Shown: positions 9,247 through 20,100 of the stretch, piece after piece
Layout of the letters: each line of letters opens with the position of its first letter
Numbering within the stretch: position 1 is the stretch's first letter
From: Pocillopora verrucosa
Lineage: Eukaryota; Cnidaria; Anthozoa; Scleractinia; Pocilloporidae
Assembly: GCF_036669915.1 (NCBI RefSeq)
Contig: NC_089316.1
Location: 21,448,554-21,512,553 of the forward strand
Direction: 5' to 3'
Length of the DNA stretch: 64,000 bases
The notes under the pieces: generated by a model
Database searches by the model: none
Seen by the model: only the letters and a program-made list of their open reading frames with translations
What the model was told of the DNA's origin: nothing
Made by a program: the position numbers and the translations under genes

Positions 9247-9338
9247 CGCCTCTACAATGATGAAATAAAACTTGTGAAAATGCAACACAGTGTGTGTCTC
9301 CGGTTCATTCGTAGTTGTGTCGTTATCGAGAGCACATC

Positions 9339-10432
9339 ATGTCAGGTAATACTTTTTACTTGACGTTACCCAGTAACGATGGGAGTCTGAAATATTTTCC
9401 AGACAACAAAAACAATTCTTGGAAAAATCGATTAGACAAACGCATCGATTTAGAAGGAGAGTGGGAAGTGGGATTGAGTAGTATTTCGCTTCCACACGAT
9501 TCTAAGGTGTCCAGTTACCTCAAAGGATTAAAAGACGATGATGTCTTGCTAACCACAGGACGAATTAAAGTAGCCACTGAGGATACACAACAGAAAGTGA
9601 CTTACAATGTCACGTATGGAGACATCAAACAACATCGTATCAAGACAGTTCACGATTTACTCAAATCCTTGTTTGATGAAGAACGTTTAAAATGTATTAT
9701 GAATATGGGCTCGGCGTTGGGGAGTCATTTTTCTTCAGGACACAGCGCACAATTTGAAGTGATTGCGGACGAGGATAAAGAAACGATTACTGTGACAGCA
9801 GACAAGGTAAAATCGACTGATATAACTCATCAAGAAGTTCGTGACGGTCTCTATTTTGAGTTACCTCGAGACATGTGTGAGTTGTTTCGTTGGACGAAAA
9901 AAACAACAGTGCGTTATCGTCGTATTGTTAGTGGTCCTATTGAAGAGAATCGTAATGTATCACGACCGGTGCATAATCTCACAGTGACCAAACGTGGTAC
10001 GGTGTGGAGTTATGATAGGAGGCTTACTACATCCAGTTTGGCGTATTACAGATATGAGATCCCATGGAAAGACCGATTTGCGGAGAAATATCATAGATTT
10101 CTTCTTAGCGATCTGAACTGGACCTTTATCAATACTAAGAGAAGTACCTACTTAAATTTACCTTACCCACGAACCTTGTATATGTATTCCTCGCTTTGTG
10201 CTCCAGTACGCGTGGGAGATCAGACGACTGATCTTCAGTACGTCAAATACACTACCAACCAATCTTGGAAGGAAATTATTATTACGAACCCAAGCAGATT
10301 CATTACATCAAGTTACGTAAGAATCACATCGATGTGGTGGAAACACAGATAAGTGAGTCGGAAAATAATAATTTGGCTCAGTTTACAGACGGCGCTTCTA
10401 TCGTCACACTTCATTTTAGACGCGTACGTTAA
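9339..10432 (+). pseudogene. Penton-like minor capsid protein, 3' frameshift
   Basis: The frame starts at ATG 9339 with the family signature FYLTLPSNDGS, followed by GEWEVGLSSISLP (about residues 42-54 from this start), which marks the single jelly-roll minor capsid protein forming capsid vertices. The main frame runs to a stop at 10350-10352. The usual family ending (a VTLHFRR-type final strand) is present instead in another frame at 10290-10432. The frame changes near 10285, consistent with a 1-bp loss or 2-bp gain. The encoded protein therefore ends with about 20 unrelated residues and lacks the last strand. No obvious slippery heptamer is seen at the junction, so mutation is likelier than programmed frameshifting. 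Confidence 0.85.
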
Positions 10433-10435
10433 CGC

Positions 10436-10633
10436 ATGGATGCCGCCGCCCAGGAAAAGGACAGAGGAGGAAAATGTCCATTCCATCCACTAACTTGCAA
10501 ATGTCCTTCACGTCACGAGTGGCAAGACAATATTGAAAAGGAACTACAAGAAATGATTCGCAGGGTAGATCAAAGAACAGCCTTTCTTAGAAAATGGATG
10601 GATAATATCACAGAGGGAATGAAACGCTTGTAA
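10436..10633 (+). CDS. Small Cys-containing coiled-coil ORF, unknown
   Basis: 65 residues starting MDAAAQEKDRGGKCPFHP. The N-terminus holds a CPFHPLTCKC cluster that could bind metal. The C-terminal two thirds would form a charged helix (NIEKELQEMIRRVDQRTAFL). It begins 4 bp after the displaced penton stop and is the last plus-strand gene before the convergent polymerase. I do not recognise the family; its placement suggests a virion-associated or late protein. Confidence 0.5.
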   Translation: MDAAAQEKDRGGKCPFHPLTCKCPSRHEWQDNIEKELQEMIRRVDQRTAFLRKWMDNITEGMKRL

Positions 10634-10652
10634 GGATGACAAAGACACGTGA

Positions 10653-10696
10653 TTTAAATTGTAACAATTTAAACTGTTTTATTTAAAAATAATAAA
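10653..10696. terminator. Convergent poly(A)/palindrome region between late genes and polymerase
   Basis: A 21-bp perfect palindrome around 10653-10673 (TTTAAATTGT and ACAATTTAAA about one central base) lies between the two gene blocks. It is followed by TTTATT at 10678-10683, a minus-strand AATAAA serving the polymerase, and by AATAAA at 10691-10696 for the plus-strand genes. The two poly(A) signals thus sit within 20 bp of each other, as expected for convergent transcription units. Function is inferred from position and motif. Confidence 0.6.
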
Positions 10697-10736
10697 AAGG
10701 GAAAAAAACGCTAACGTATCTTGGCTTGAATGTCTC

Positions 10737-13700
10737 TCATATAAGTGTTTCAATGTTTAAAATGTCTTGTGCATCGAATCCTGTAAACTGGGCATATCCG
10801 TAGGGATACGATTTAAATGTTCCTACGTGAAGTACCCGCTTGTCGAATACCAAACCATATTTTTTGACTTGTGTTTCTGTCTTAATCTTCTTGGCAATTG
10901 GATCACGCTTAAAATGTCTCGGGTTCACAATGTCAGTGTCTCTTCTTTCGTCCTGCGGGTCTAAAATTTCATCCAAAATATTTTGCCTCATGACCTGATA
11001 ATTAAGCTGTTTGGCACCACGCACGTTTAGGGAAAAGCCACGAACTTTACACACGATTTTCCCATGTTTCGTCGCATACCCATAGTTCTTGGCACCCCCT
11101 GACACAAATTCCACGATGTAATCCCCTTCATCCAATTCATTGGTCATATCGCCAAGGTAATCACCTAAGGGAATTTCTGTTTGACCTGGCTTCCACGTGT
11201 AAATGACCGAGTCTGCATCATAATACAAGACTCGATCGCCCAACGCCTCCAAAGATTCATAAAGCTTAAGACGGGCCTGACAGGTGGTAAATGCTGCTAT
11301 GAATATGTTGGTCTTGGACCCCTTTACTGCATCCTATTCTATCTTCTTATACGCCAATTCAATCACATCAGCACTCAAAATGCGTACGTCTGATATTTCA
11401 ATCGTTGTGTCATTTAAATGATCAATCAGCTCGTGTGGTTCTGTGATTTGCTTCGTTTTCATCTTGTTCATTTGTTCGCCAAACTTACCCCAAAAGGAGT
11501 TCAGCATCAGTTTGGCAGTGGCCTTTCTTCCTGGATTTTTCTTGATGTGCTGGGGGTCTAAGTCTATCCCTTCTCTTGCCTTGTAATTTTTAACATAATC
11601 TTCTTTTTGCGCGTCCGTTTGTGCCCAGCTGGGGTAACCACTACTTTCTTGTTTTATCTTCAACCAGGTGTCTACGTACGGGGCAAACAGACCTTGTTTT
11701 CTTTGGTCTGGTGGGAAATGCCATGCTTCGTGTATGCGAAGAACCTGATACCCTTTTTCGACAGCTTTCATGATTTCGGGTGTACACCAAGTACCGGTGA
11801 GCATGCGATCCTCCACACCATGACTACAATAATAATTTCTTCCCAACATCGGTTTGGCACTTTCATTTTCCACGCATTTTCGACATAATGGAAACGTCAG
11901 TTTTTTTCCATGTCGAAGAGGCAATAAGGGATTGTATAAATTATAAGGCGGTAAAATGTCCACTGTCAATATACCGAAGTAGGAGGCTGGATCTTGGTCG
12001 TCTGGTTCCAAAAATATTTCGGGGTGACCTATGGGGTAGGTGCCATATTTTTTTACATAGGGATATTCTGAGGTGACGTCGACGTATCTGATTTGCTCGC
12101 CTTCATCTGTGTTGGCCTTGTAATAAAGCGACGCCGCCCCAGTTCGACCTCCAAAGAACGCATCTCTCGGATTAAGCTGTGGTACAAGATTGATTTCCTT
12201 GAGAAAATCTTGAATTTCCTTTGAGGCCTTTTTCTGCTCCTTCCATTGACATTCCCAGATTTGAACCACTTTATACCCCATCTGTCGGAGTGTCTGACAT
12301 TTGTCTTCTGTCTGCTGACACAAGGCTTCCATCGTGTAGCTGCCTGATGAAAACGCCATTTTCTTGCGGTCTTTATGACAACGTCTGCACCCGTGAAACA
12401 AACAGCCATGAAATTCATACACAGTGTTTGTGTGGCTATCAAAACCATCGACATGGTATGCCTCGGGCCCTGCGGGTATCAACTTCTCCCCACCATTACG
12501 AACATGTTGGATACGTGGGCTGTCTGATTCAAGCTGATGTTCCTGCCACATCAACCATTCTAGTGCAACTTCTGATTGATTGACTTGTGCCCCACGCCAT
12601 CCTCTTACAGGTTCAACGGCCACAGTATCCTTGGAAAGATGTTTTTTACGCCAATATCTGTTGCATGCTGACGCAATCGTGGCACATTTTTCCATCGGAT
12701 CAAACCCAGACGTGGACTGGAATTCATTCACAAATTTAAGACAGCCGGCTTTAAGAAGGGCGACATCTGATTGGCAGTAGGCTATGAGTTCTTGCTTGAG
12801 ATCAAATGGGTGTTGCTTTTTCACTTGCTCTTCATACCAGACTTGAAATTCTTTTTTTTTAGAATTGGACATACTTTCTGGGTCGTAACAGGAGGCTGCT
12901 GGCAGGGCTCCCACATAATCTTGATGGTCAGGTGTGTGGAACAGGTGAGGAAAGAAACCTTTCTTGAGTTCCGTGAGACCAAAGGTACTGGTAAAGGCTG
13001 AGAGTGACATTGGGAGGAAGCTGAACGAATCTTTGAATGTGATTTGACCCACTTTGAAGGATAACCATTTAGTGCCTATGGCGATGATGTCCTCGATCTT
13101 TCTTTCTTCCTTTACCAACTGATGCTGTAGAAACATAGAATCGTACCCCTTTAAATTATGGAAAATGCATATCACCTCGCGTGGGTCGCCATATTCGTCC
13201 TCGGTGAGCTGGGTGAGAAAGTTCAGAAAGTCGGCCGTGCAATTCTCCCCGTAGTAGGTTTCGAAGGTATCATCTTCAGAGGTGAGGGCGCAGACCAATA
13301 CGGGGATGTGTGTGTTATCTTCCGCTATCATAGATTCAAAATCAGCATAGACGAAGATGGGAGGTTCTTCATACACCGAGGCCAAGGGATTTTTTTTTCT
13401 ATGGCGTTTCAGGGTTGCTTTGGTTTTTTTCTTTCTTTGATCTTCTTTGGTTGCCACAGGTTGAATAAAGCATTTGTGTTCTGTAAGTTTTACATATTCA
13501 TGGCATACGGAGCATTTGTCAAAGTAGCATTGGTGAGGTTCTTTTGACGCTGAGGTTTGAAACTCCTTACGACATATAGGGCATTGAACAAGGCTGTCGC
13601 AGATCTTTTTCTCTTTATGCATGTCATAACACGTCTGACTGTAAAACTTTCGGCAACAAGAAGAACAGGGTACTTCACGCAAGGCATAATCAGGTTTTGC

Positions 13701-14954
13701 GCCACATTCTACTTGTTTGCATGCATGACATCTTCGACCCTCACATGGATGATGTCTGAAGTCATTATGATCAAATCCCTTGTTGCACTGATCGCAAAAA
13801 TAGGATCGTTCTAGAAAACCAGCGTAAGATGTGCAAGTGTCATAGTGACCAGTCTCAGAGTCATCGTGTTGCTGGAGCAAGAGGCGGATAATATGCGGTG
13901 CTTCTGGGCCTACAAATACCATCATGTAGGGGTAGGAAGTTGCCATGACTTTCAATTGGTAGTCTGGTGCTAGGAAGTCTTGAAATTTTTTCAATTCTTG
14001 GTGCCCGCATGCCCCCAAAGGTACGCCCGCATCTTCATGGAGTTGATGGGCCATTCGTGATCGAACAGTGTCACATTTTTTTGCATTCTCGTAAACAATT
14101 TTCTGTCGATTCCCCTCATCTTTATGGATCCATGCTTTTGCGACACAAATGGCTCTTGCACAACACATTTCGTTTGAATTTGTAATTTGAATCACGGAAT
14201 GTTTCTTTTTCAAAACTTCTGCCATGGATCGCTTTCCCAATAGAGCTTTTTGTCTACCACTTTTACCACCTTTAGGCATTCGAATAAAGGTAAGGTCGGC
14301 GGTAAACTTAGAAGAGGATTTAAACGATTCTCCTGAATTCAATTTATTAGCCATAGTAGTCATGTAATTTTCAAAGCGTTCTGAATTCTTCATGATTTCT
14401 TCTACTTTGAATGTGGCTGATTGTTGGGCGTGGGCGAATTGATTCGATTGTAAGGTGAAATGGAACGCGTCATGAGATGAACATTTCTTTTGCTGAATTT
14501 GTTTCCGTATCGATTTAAAAAAAATAACCCAAAATAAATTTCGATAAGAGTTTATCCCCTGAAACTTTTTTTCAACACACTTTTTAAACTCTTACCTCGC
14601 TAACGCATTTGTAATTTCTTTTCCGATATTATCGTCTTGGGATGGAGTTCGTGTCTGCTTGAGGGTGGCCTCGTATCTTTGTTTATCCGCTGTCTTTTTC
14701 CAATTTTTTGGGAATCCAGCATTTTGAAATTCAAAGTTAAAGAGAGCGCTACCTGATTGTTCCACACCAAAGTCTATATTGAGGGCATCCAATTGTTGTT
14801 GGTCCAATTGATCATACAATTCATTGAGTTGATCGTCAGATATTTCCCCACCATACTGTTGTTTTTCAAGTTCATCATAATGTTGATTTAATAGGTCATC
14901 TGAGATACTATGCTCTTCCTCCACATCATCATTCTTTCTTTTTGCCATCATCAA
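10737..14954 (-). pseudogene. Protein-primed family B DNA polymerase (Polinton pPolB), broken by two in-frame stops
   Basis: Three segments lie in one reading frame: 14954-14592, 14591-11334 and 11333-10737, separated by TAA (14592-14594) and TAG (11334-11336). The first segment carries the family's conserved N-terminal GFPKNWKKTADK region. In the second, counted from Met at 14393: cysteine-rich zinc-finger region 200-308; exonuclease motifs I (DFES, 351-354), II (HNLKGYDS, 412-419) and III (YCQSDV, 539-544); an inserted VDG...YEFHGC...WECQW segment (648-717); motif A DVTSEYP (772-778); and motif B KATAKLMLNSFWGKFG (957-972). Motif C reads YYDADS near 11208-11225, with Ala where the consensus has Thr. 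The enzyme would replicate the element by protein priming. The first stop overlaps a good splice donor (AG|GTAAGAG), but I find no acceptor that keeps frame. Confidence 0.93.
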
Positions 14955-15035
14955 ATAAATCTACAACTAACAAGACATGACACAAATATAAGTTTCACTC
15001 GCATTTTATTTACAAGAGTTTGTACTTTTACACGG

Positions 15036-15399
15036 TTAAAAATCCTCAGGGTTTTTCATGTACTCCTTCACCAATTCCGTCGCGGTTTTTAAGTTTTCTT
15101 TTTTAACCAGTTTTAAGAGCTGGAAAAAAACTTGAGTTCGATGTATTTTTTGCTTGGTTAGCGCTTCGAGAATGTTCTCATAGTCGCCTAGAGTTTATTG
15201 CATCCGTCTTTTTAATTTTGAGATTCTTTCCGTCGTAGAAACAGATGGAATATTTAAGTAGTTTTTGTTTAGCTTCAAAGAGACTTTTTTTCCGCTCCTT
15301 TGTGTCCTTATTCAAATATTGCGATTTGTGTAACAATAGCAGTTCACACCAGTTACTTCTTAAGCAAGTATACGAATAAATATGCTCCGAATAACACAC
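15036..15399 (-). pseudogene. Unrecognised small Polinton gene near the right terminus, probably frameshifted
   Basis: Two adjacent minus-strand segments look like one small gene. The upstream frame (15399-15178) ends in a Lys-rich run (KERKKSLFEAKQKLLKYSICF, cut here to its core) and stops. The downstream frame, shifted by one base near 15185 and ending at TAA 15036-15038, reads as a helical basic segment (ENILEALTKQKIHRTQVFFQ) ending MKNPEDF. No domain is recognised. The gene would be transcribed in the same direction as the polymerase and would be the outermost gene on that side. The link between the two frames is inference. Confidence 0.4.
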
Positions 15400-15427
15400 A
15401 CGGGAAAATCAGTAAATTTTCCCGTAA

Positions 15428-16253
15428 CAGTAGCAGGTGTTTTCAGGAAACACAAAAAGATTTAAATTAAGCCTTACGGGATTCCATCCATAGAGATTTT
15501 AAAGTGCCGAAGCCACGGGACACCTGAAACGGCTATAGTGGAAGAACGCTGAGGGTTTTTGAGATTTCTCCGCGGAAGGTTTGCATTTGTTGAAAATTAT
15601 TGTATGCCAATCATCTACCTGGAGTACTTCTTATTGAATACTTAAGGAACGATGAACTTAAAAGAATCTGCGCGCAAAATATTTAACACCATGAGAAGGT
15701 TAATTAAAAATGTATGATTGTATCGCAGATCAGCAATCATTACAGGTGAATTGACAATAATTTTTCTCCAAACTATAATCTCTATCAAAACTTCAGTTTA
15801 AAACTCAGATTTTTGTTGGTATTTCGTGTCTTCCTGTTTATACGGAATACCTAAGCCTCTCAACATTTGCAAAGATTCTTCAAACTATTTGAATTTTCGC
15901 GTGTACGTGTTATGACAAGTTTTAGGTTTTGTTATCAGTCGAATTAATTATTTAGATGAAATTAAACACTAAGCAAGTGTCTGAATACATGGCATGCGTT
16001 GTTGATGGTTTTCCCACTCAAGGCTTGGCTCCGCTGATCGTCTTTACGGCTCTGTCGCAGTCTAAAAATTAACTTTATCAATCTCTGGTTAAACAAAATG
16101 GCGAAACATTCGGTCAACGGCCTGGAAGTCCGATTTCTCAGTGCTGGATATTTCTAAGTGTTTGCAAACTTTGATAATGCGTGACTAAGCGACCAATGGA
16201 AGGTTACAGTTTTTCATTTTTATCTCTGTTGTTATTAAGTGCTCCGTTAGGAG
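15428..16253 (-). repeat. Right terminal inverted repeat of the Polinton
   Basis: This is the reverse-complement partner of 1-880, recognised from the shared tip (GTGCTCCGTTAG at 16239-16250) and matching blocks inward to about 15428. The two arms differ by scattered substitutions and several small indels. Terminal repeats are normally homogenised when a Polinton replicates, so this divergence suggests long residence in the genome. Sequence outside the tip (from 16254) is host DNA. Confidence 0.88.
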
Positions 16254-17124
16254 CGTGGCCTCACTGCTTCATGAAAGGAAACAAAGGTAGGAGCCAACTT
16301 TGATTCAGAATTGCACTAGATGATCTTCTTGGCATTATTAAAGAAATATTACATCAGATTTCTTTAAGGGGAAAGACTACTTACCTTTTGAACACTCATA
16401 TCTGTGTTTTATTTCAATGCTAACCTTACTCTGCCAGCCTTGAAATCCAAATTAATTTGGAATTTTTTCGTAGTTTCTATTTTTAAAAACTCTAATTGCA
16501 TTGTCTATAAGGTCGCCTGCAATTCAGTCGCACCTAAAAGAAGCCGGAATATTGATAAAACTTTACGCCAGTCAATGATTTAGGACAAATTGTTAAAATC
16601 GATCAATTTTCAGCTGCTCGCAAGAAGGTATTATGCAAAAAAAAAAACTTTTAGCAATGACAATGTTATGTTAATATTTCCATTAAGCTCTTGTTCTAGT
16701 TTTCTTTGTTAGAGAGATTTTGAATATTTTGTTAGCTTTTACAGAAAAATTGATGCCGGCCAAAAAGCGATATTCACTTCACTTATTCAAATGAATTTTT
16801 AATCACTTAGGGGTCTATTCTACAGAGTATTTTGTATTTGGTAACAAGTAGCTTGTTTACTTTCGTCAAAAACTCCCTCTTCCTGCATACATTTTTTATG
16901 CTCATCGAGAAAGACAAATCGTCTCAGTTTATGGGTAGCAAAGAAATCATTCTAGTCACTCAAGTATAAGGATCGTTATGGACCATTCAGATTCTTTTAA
17001 TTTCGTCTGTAATTTGGACGCTTTGGTGATATATGCTCGAAGTTTATGCCATCAATTTTAAAGAAATTCCTGTTTAAAAATGTCAGTGACACTTGTAATC
17101 ATTTATTTTGCAAATCCCTTGCAG
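16254..17124. other. Host flank of the Polinton, no gene seen
   Basis: AT-rich sequence between the right element tip and the first recognisable exon. It contains no supported open frame or repeat. It ends in a plausible 3' splice site (CCCTTGCAG, ending 17124), so it is most likely intron of the downstream PAN/EGF gene. Confidence 0.5.
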
Positions 17125-20100
17125 ACCATGGTTGCCGAAGTCTTATGTTTCTGAAATCCTTTGGAGGACATGCTTTGCAACGCCACGTTTTTAAAGAAAT
17201 CTATTTAACCATGGGAATTAAGCCCTATAGCGACTGCAAAAATAGATGCCTGATGGAAAATTCCTGTGTGTCTGTGAACATTGGTCCACCCGACAAGAAT
17301 GGCCTAAGGGTCTGTCAACTGAGTGATTCTGATCACACACAGCATCCCGATGACCTTAAACCCCAAGAAGGATATTTGTATTGGGCTTCAAAGGTACGGG
17401 AAAAAATGGATTTTACCCGATGATGTTTATTTACTTATTTTTGATACTAAAAATATTTCTGAAAATAAATCTGTCCTTGTAGAATACGTGCTCCAGCAAG
17501 CCCTGTCCTCGAAATATGACCTGCATTAATGGGTATACTGACAAGGGATACATTTGCTCAATGTGTAAGGTTGGTTTCATGGGAGAAAGATGTGAACAAG
17601 GTAAAAAAAGAACTTTGTTTTTCGGTATTTAAGTTTATTCTGAATTTTTTTTGGTCCTCTCCTCTTTTGTACGATTAGTTGGTAATAAAAATCAATTAAT
17701 TCACACAATCAGTTTCTTTGGGAGAACTCTCTTTCCCTAAATTTGTTTATTTAACAAATAGAGAAGCCTTGACTGTGCTCTGTTCTGTTATAAAGCACTT
17801 AGGAAGCGGCTAGAGCACGAAAGAAGTGTAGGGAGAAACACGAGACGTAGTCGAGTGTTTCTTCCCACTTCTTGAGTGCTCTAGCCGCTTCCTAAGTGCT
17901 TTATAACAGAACAGAGCACAGTCAAGGTTTCTCTATTTGTTTTATAATAAAGAATCTGTTAAATTCCCTTTGCATTACTTTCAATTTTCAAAACAAACTT
18001 TATTTCCAAAGCGAACAACAGTGTCGTCAGCATGCCCTATACTCTCGTAGAGCACGCTAAAATAAGCCAATCAGAATCATTGTTAGAATTGTTCAAATAA
18101 TCTGATTGGCTGTACAAGACAAAAGCTGTCAAAAGTGTCAAACCATCAAAGTTCAAAAACCATCAAAGTTTACAATCTGCGATAGTTTACAAACTAAAAT
18201 AATTCGGCAGGTCGAATTTAACGCTTTTGCCTGAAGTTTTTAACACAGAATCTTGAAGTGAAATGTTCAGTGAACTTCAGCCGAATTATGGCTCATAAAA
18301 ACACGCGAGTTTTTTCACATGACAAGGTAGAAAACAAACTGTTCAAGGAGAGAGTTTTTTAAATGAACGACAGCCGAATTCACCGGAACATGAAGATCGC
18401 TCAGGATGACAGCGCCGCAAAACTCGGCTGCAGTGACTGAAGTGACTTTCCACTCAACACATCCGAAAGGATATCAGAACGAGCTCTTATTTTTTCGCTC
18501 AAAGGGCGGCCGATGTAGTTTCTGAGGCTTGCTTTACTGTGATGACCGGAGATCGCCATGATAAGCGAACCGCGATGGACTTCAGCATGATCATATTTGC
18601 TCAGACACCGTCATGATTAGTATGAATTTTTAACAGTTATGCCAGTTTTGTTATATTTTTCATCATTTCTGTTTTGTTCTGTTTTGTTTTTGAACTCTGA
18701 ACTTTATATACTATACAAGTGTTGGCTGTGTTTGATTTTTATTACCGCAGTAAGCTTGCAATCTAACTGAGCGTGAAAATCTTTAAAACTTGGAATGTCT
18801 ATTTTGTTTTTCCTTTGAGGATTTTCGTATCTGCTCACGTTTTAAAAACGTAAATTACGGCGCCTGGTATGTTAACAAACCTTTTTTTGGTTCTTCTGTT
18901 GCTACTTGCCGGCTCGCTTCTTCCGAAATTTCACTTTCAATTATCGGAAAGAAAGCTAAAAAGAAGTCCCGGAAAAGGTCGAACATAGTACAATTTGGCA
19001 GATGGCGTGACAGCTTTAGCTCAGTTCTATGCTCTATACTCTCATAGAGCACGCTCTTTCAACCAATGACAGCGTGCGTTATATCCGAACTTTATTATAA
19101 ATGTATTTATTTATTTATTTATTTTTTGTATTAACTTCTATAACGTGTGTAAAATGAGTGTGTTTTCATTTTTGTAACAGCTCCGGTGCTCCATGAATGG
19201 TTTTTTGAAAGGAAGCTTTTCATATATAATTTTTTTTTAATAAGTATAATAGTTAAAACAAACAAAACGGAATTTTCTTTGTAAAGCCCCGGAAAGCATT
19301 GGAGTGAAGTACGAAAATCTCGTAACTGTGGAATGGGCTGGACTTTGTGTCTTTCCATATTAATCAGTTTCTATACCTGGCCCTCTATTATAATGTGAGT
19401 TGTTAGCCATTCCTCTGAGTGATGCCTAATTCAGTAGTAAACCCTTTGGAATTCAAGAGAGTTATTTCTACTTGAGCGTTTTCTTTCATTCGAAGATAAT
19501 TATAGTTTAACATCATCTACTTTTTTGTTCTTTTTTCAGATATAAACGAGTGCATCAGTGACACCCACGGTTGTCACTATAATGCAAGCTGCAACAACAC
19601 ATTTGGTTCATACACATGCCAATGCAAGCCAGGATTTAGTTGCAGTTAGTATGAAAGATGTTTTGATTGTTAATCAGTGCAACGTCTATACAGTAATTAT
19701 AAGGAAACTGATGAGATTCTCATCAACCAACGCCACAGGTTCATAACCAACAATTCGTGTCTAAGTTGATCAAACCATAATTTGAAATAGCTTGCATCAT
19801 GGTATCCTTTTGAAAAAAGCCAGATTTTCATGAATATGTTTAACCAAATTTCCAAATGTACAAATTCTGTCATGTTTTCTATTACTTCCACTACTACGTT
19901 CTTAAAGAGTTTCAGAGTTTAAAAATAATAATAATAATAGTAATAATACTTATAATAATAAAAAGGGAAAAGGAAAACAAACAAAAAAATAACAATAGAT
20001 TATATCAAGATTTTTATCTTTCTCAATTAAATGAAAGAACGTGTGATATGAAAAAATGGTTCGAGTAGACTTTTTTATCCTTCAGCATTTCAAGCCGCTT

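Larger units (their letters stand above)
1..16253 (+). mobile_element. Polinton/Maverick element, near full length, partly decayed
   Basis: A 16-kb unit is bounded by long inverted repeats (left from base 1, right ending near 16253). It carries all hallmark Polinton genes: retroviral-type integrase with chromodomain, protein-primed DNA polymerase B, adenain-like protease, A32-like packaging ATPase, double-jelly-roll major capsid protein and penton-like minor capsid protein, plus pX-like and phospholipase A2-domain proteins. Structural genes run on the plus strand; the polymerase runs convergently on the minus strand. The left tip coincides with the window edge, so a 6-bp target-site duplication cannot be tested. 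Integrase, polymerase and penton each contain breaks, and the two terminal repeats have diverged by substitutions and indels. This indicates an old, non-autonomous copy. The gene set could equally be described as an endogenised adintovirus-like element. Confidence 0.95.

Noticed and set aside
13158-13547. 129-codon plus-strand ORF inside the polymerase
   Set aside because: Antisense shadow of the polymerase coding strand, which has clear exonuclease motifs in this interval.
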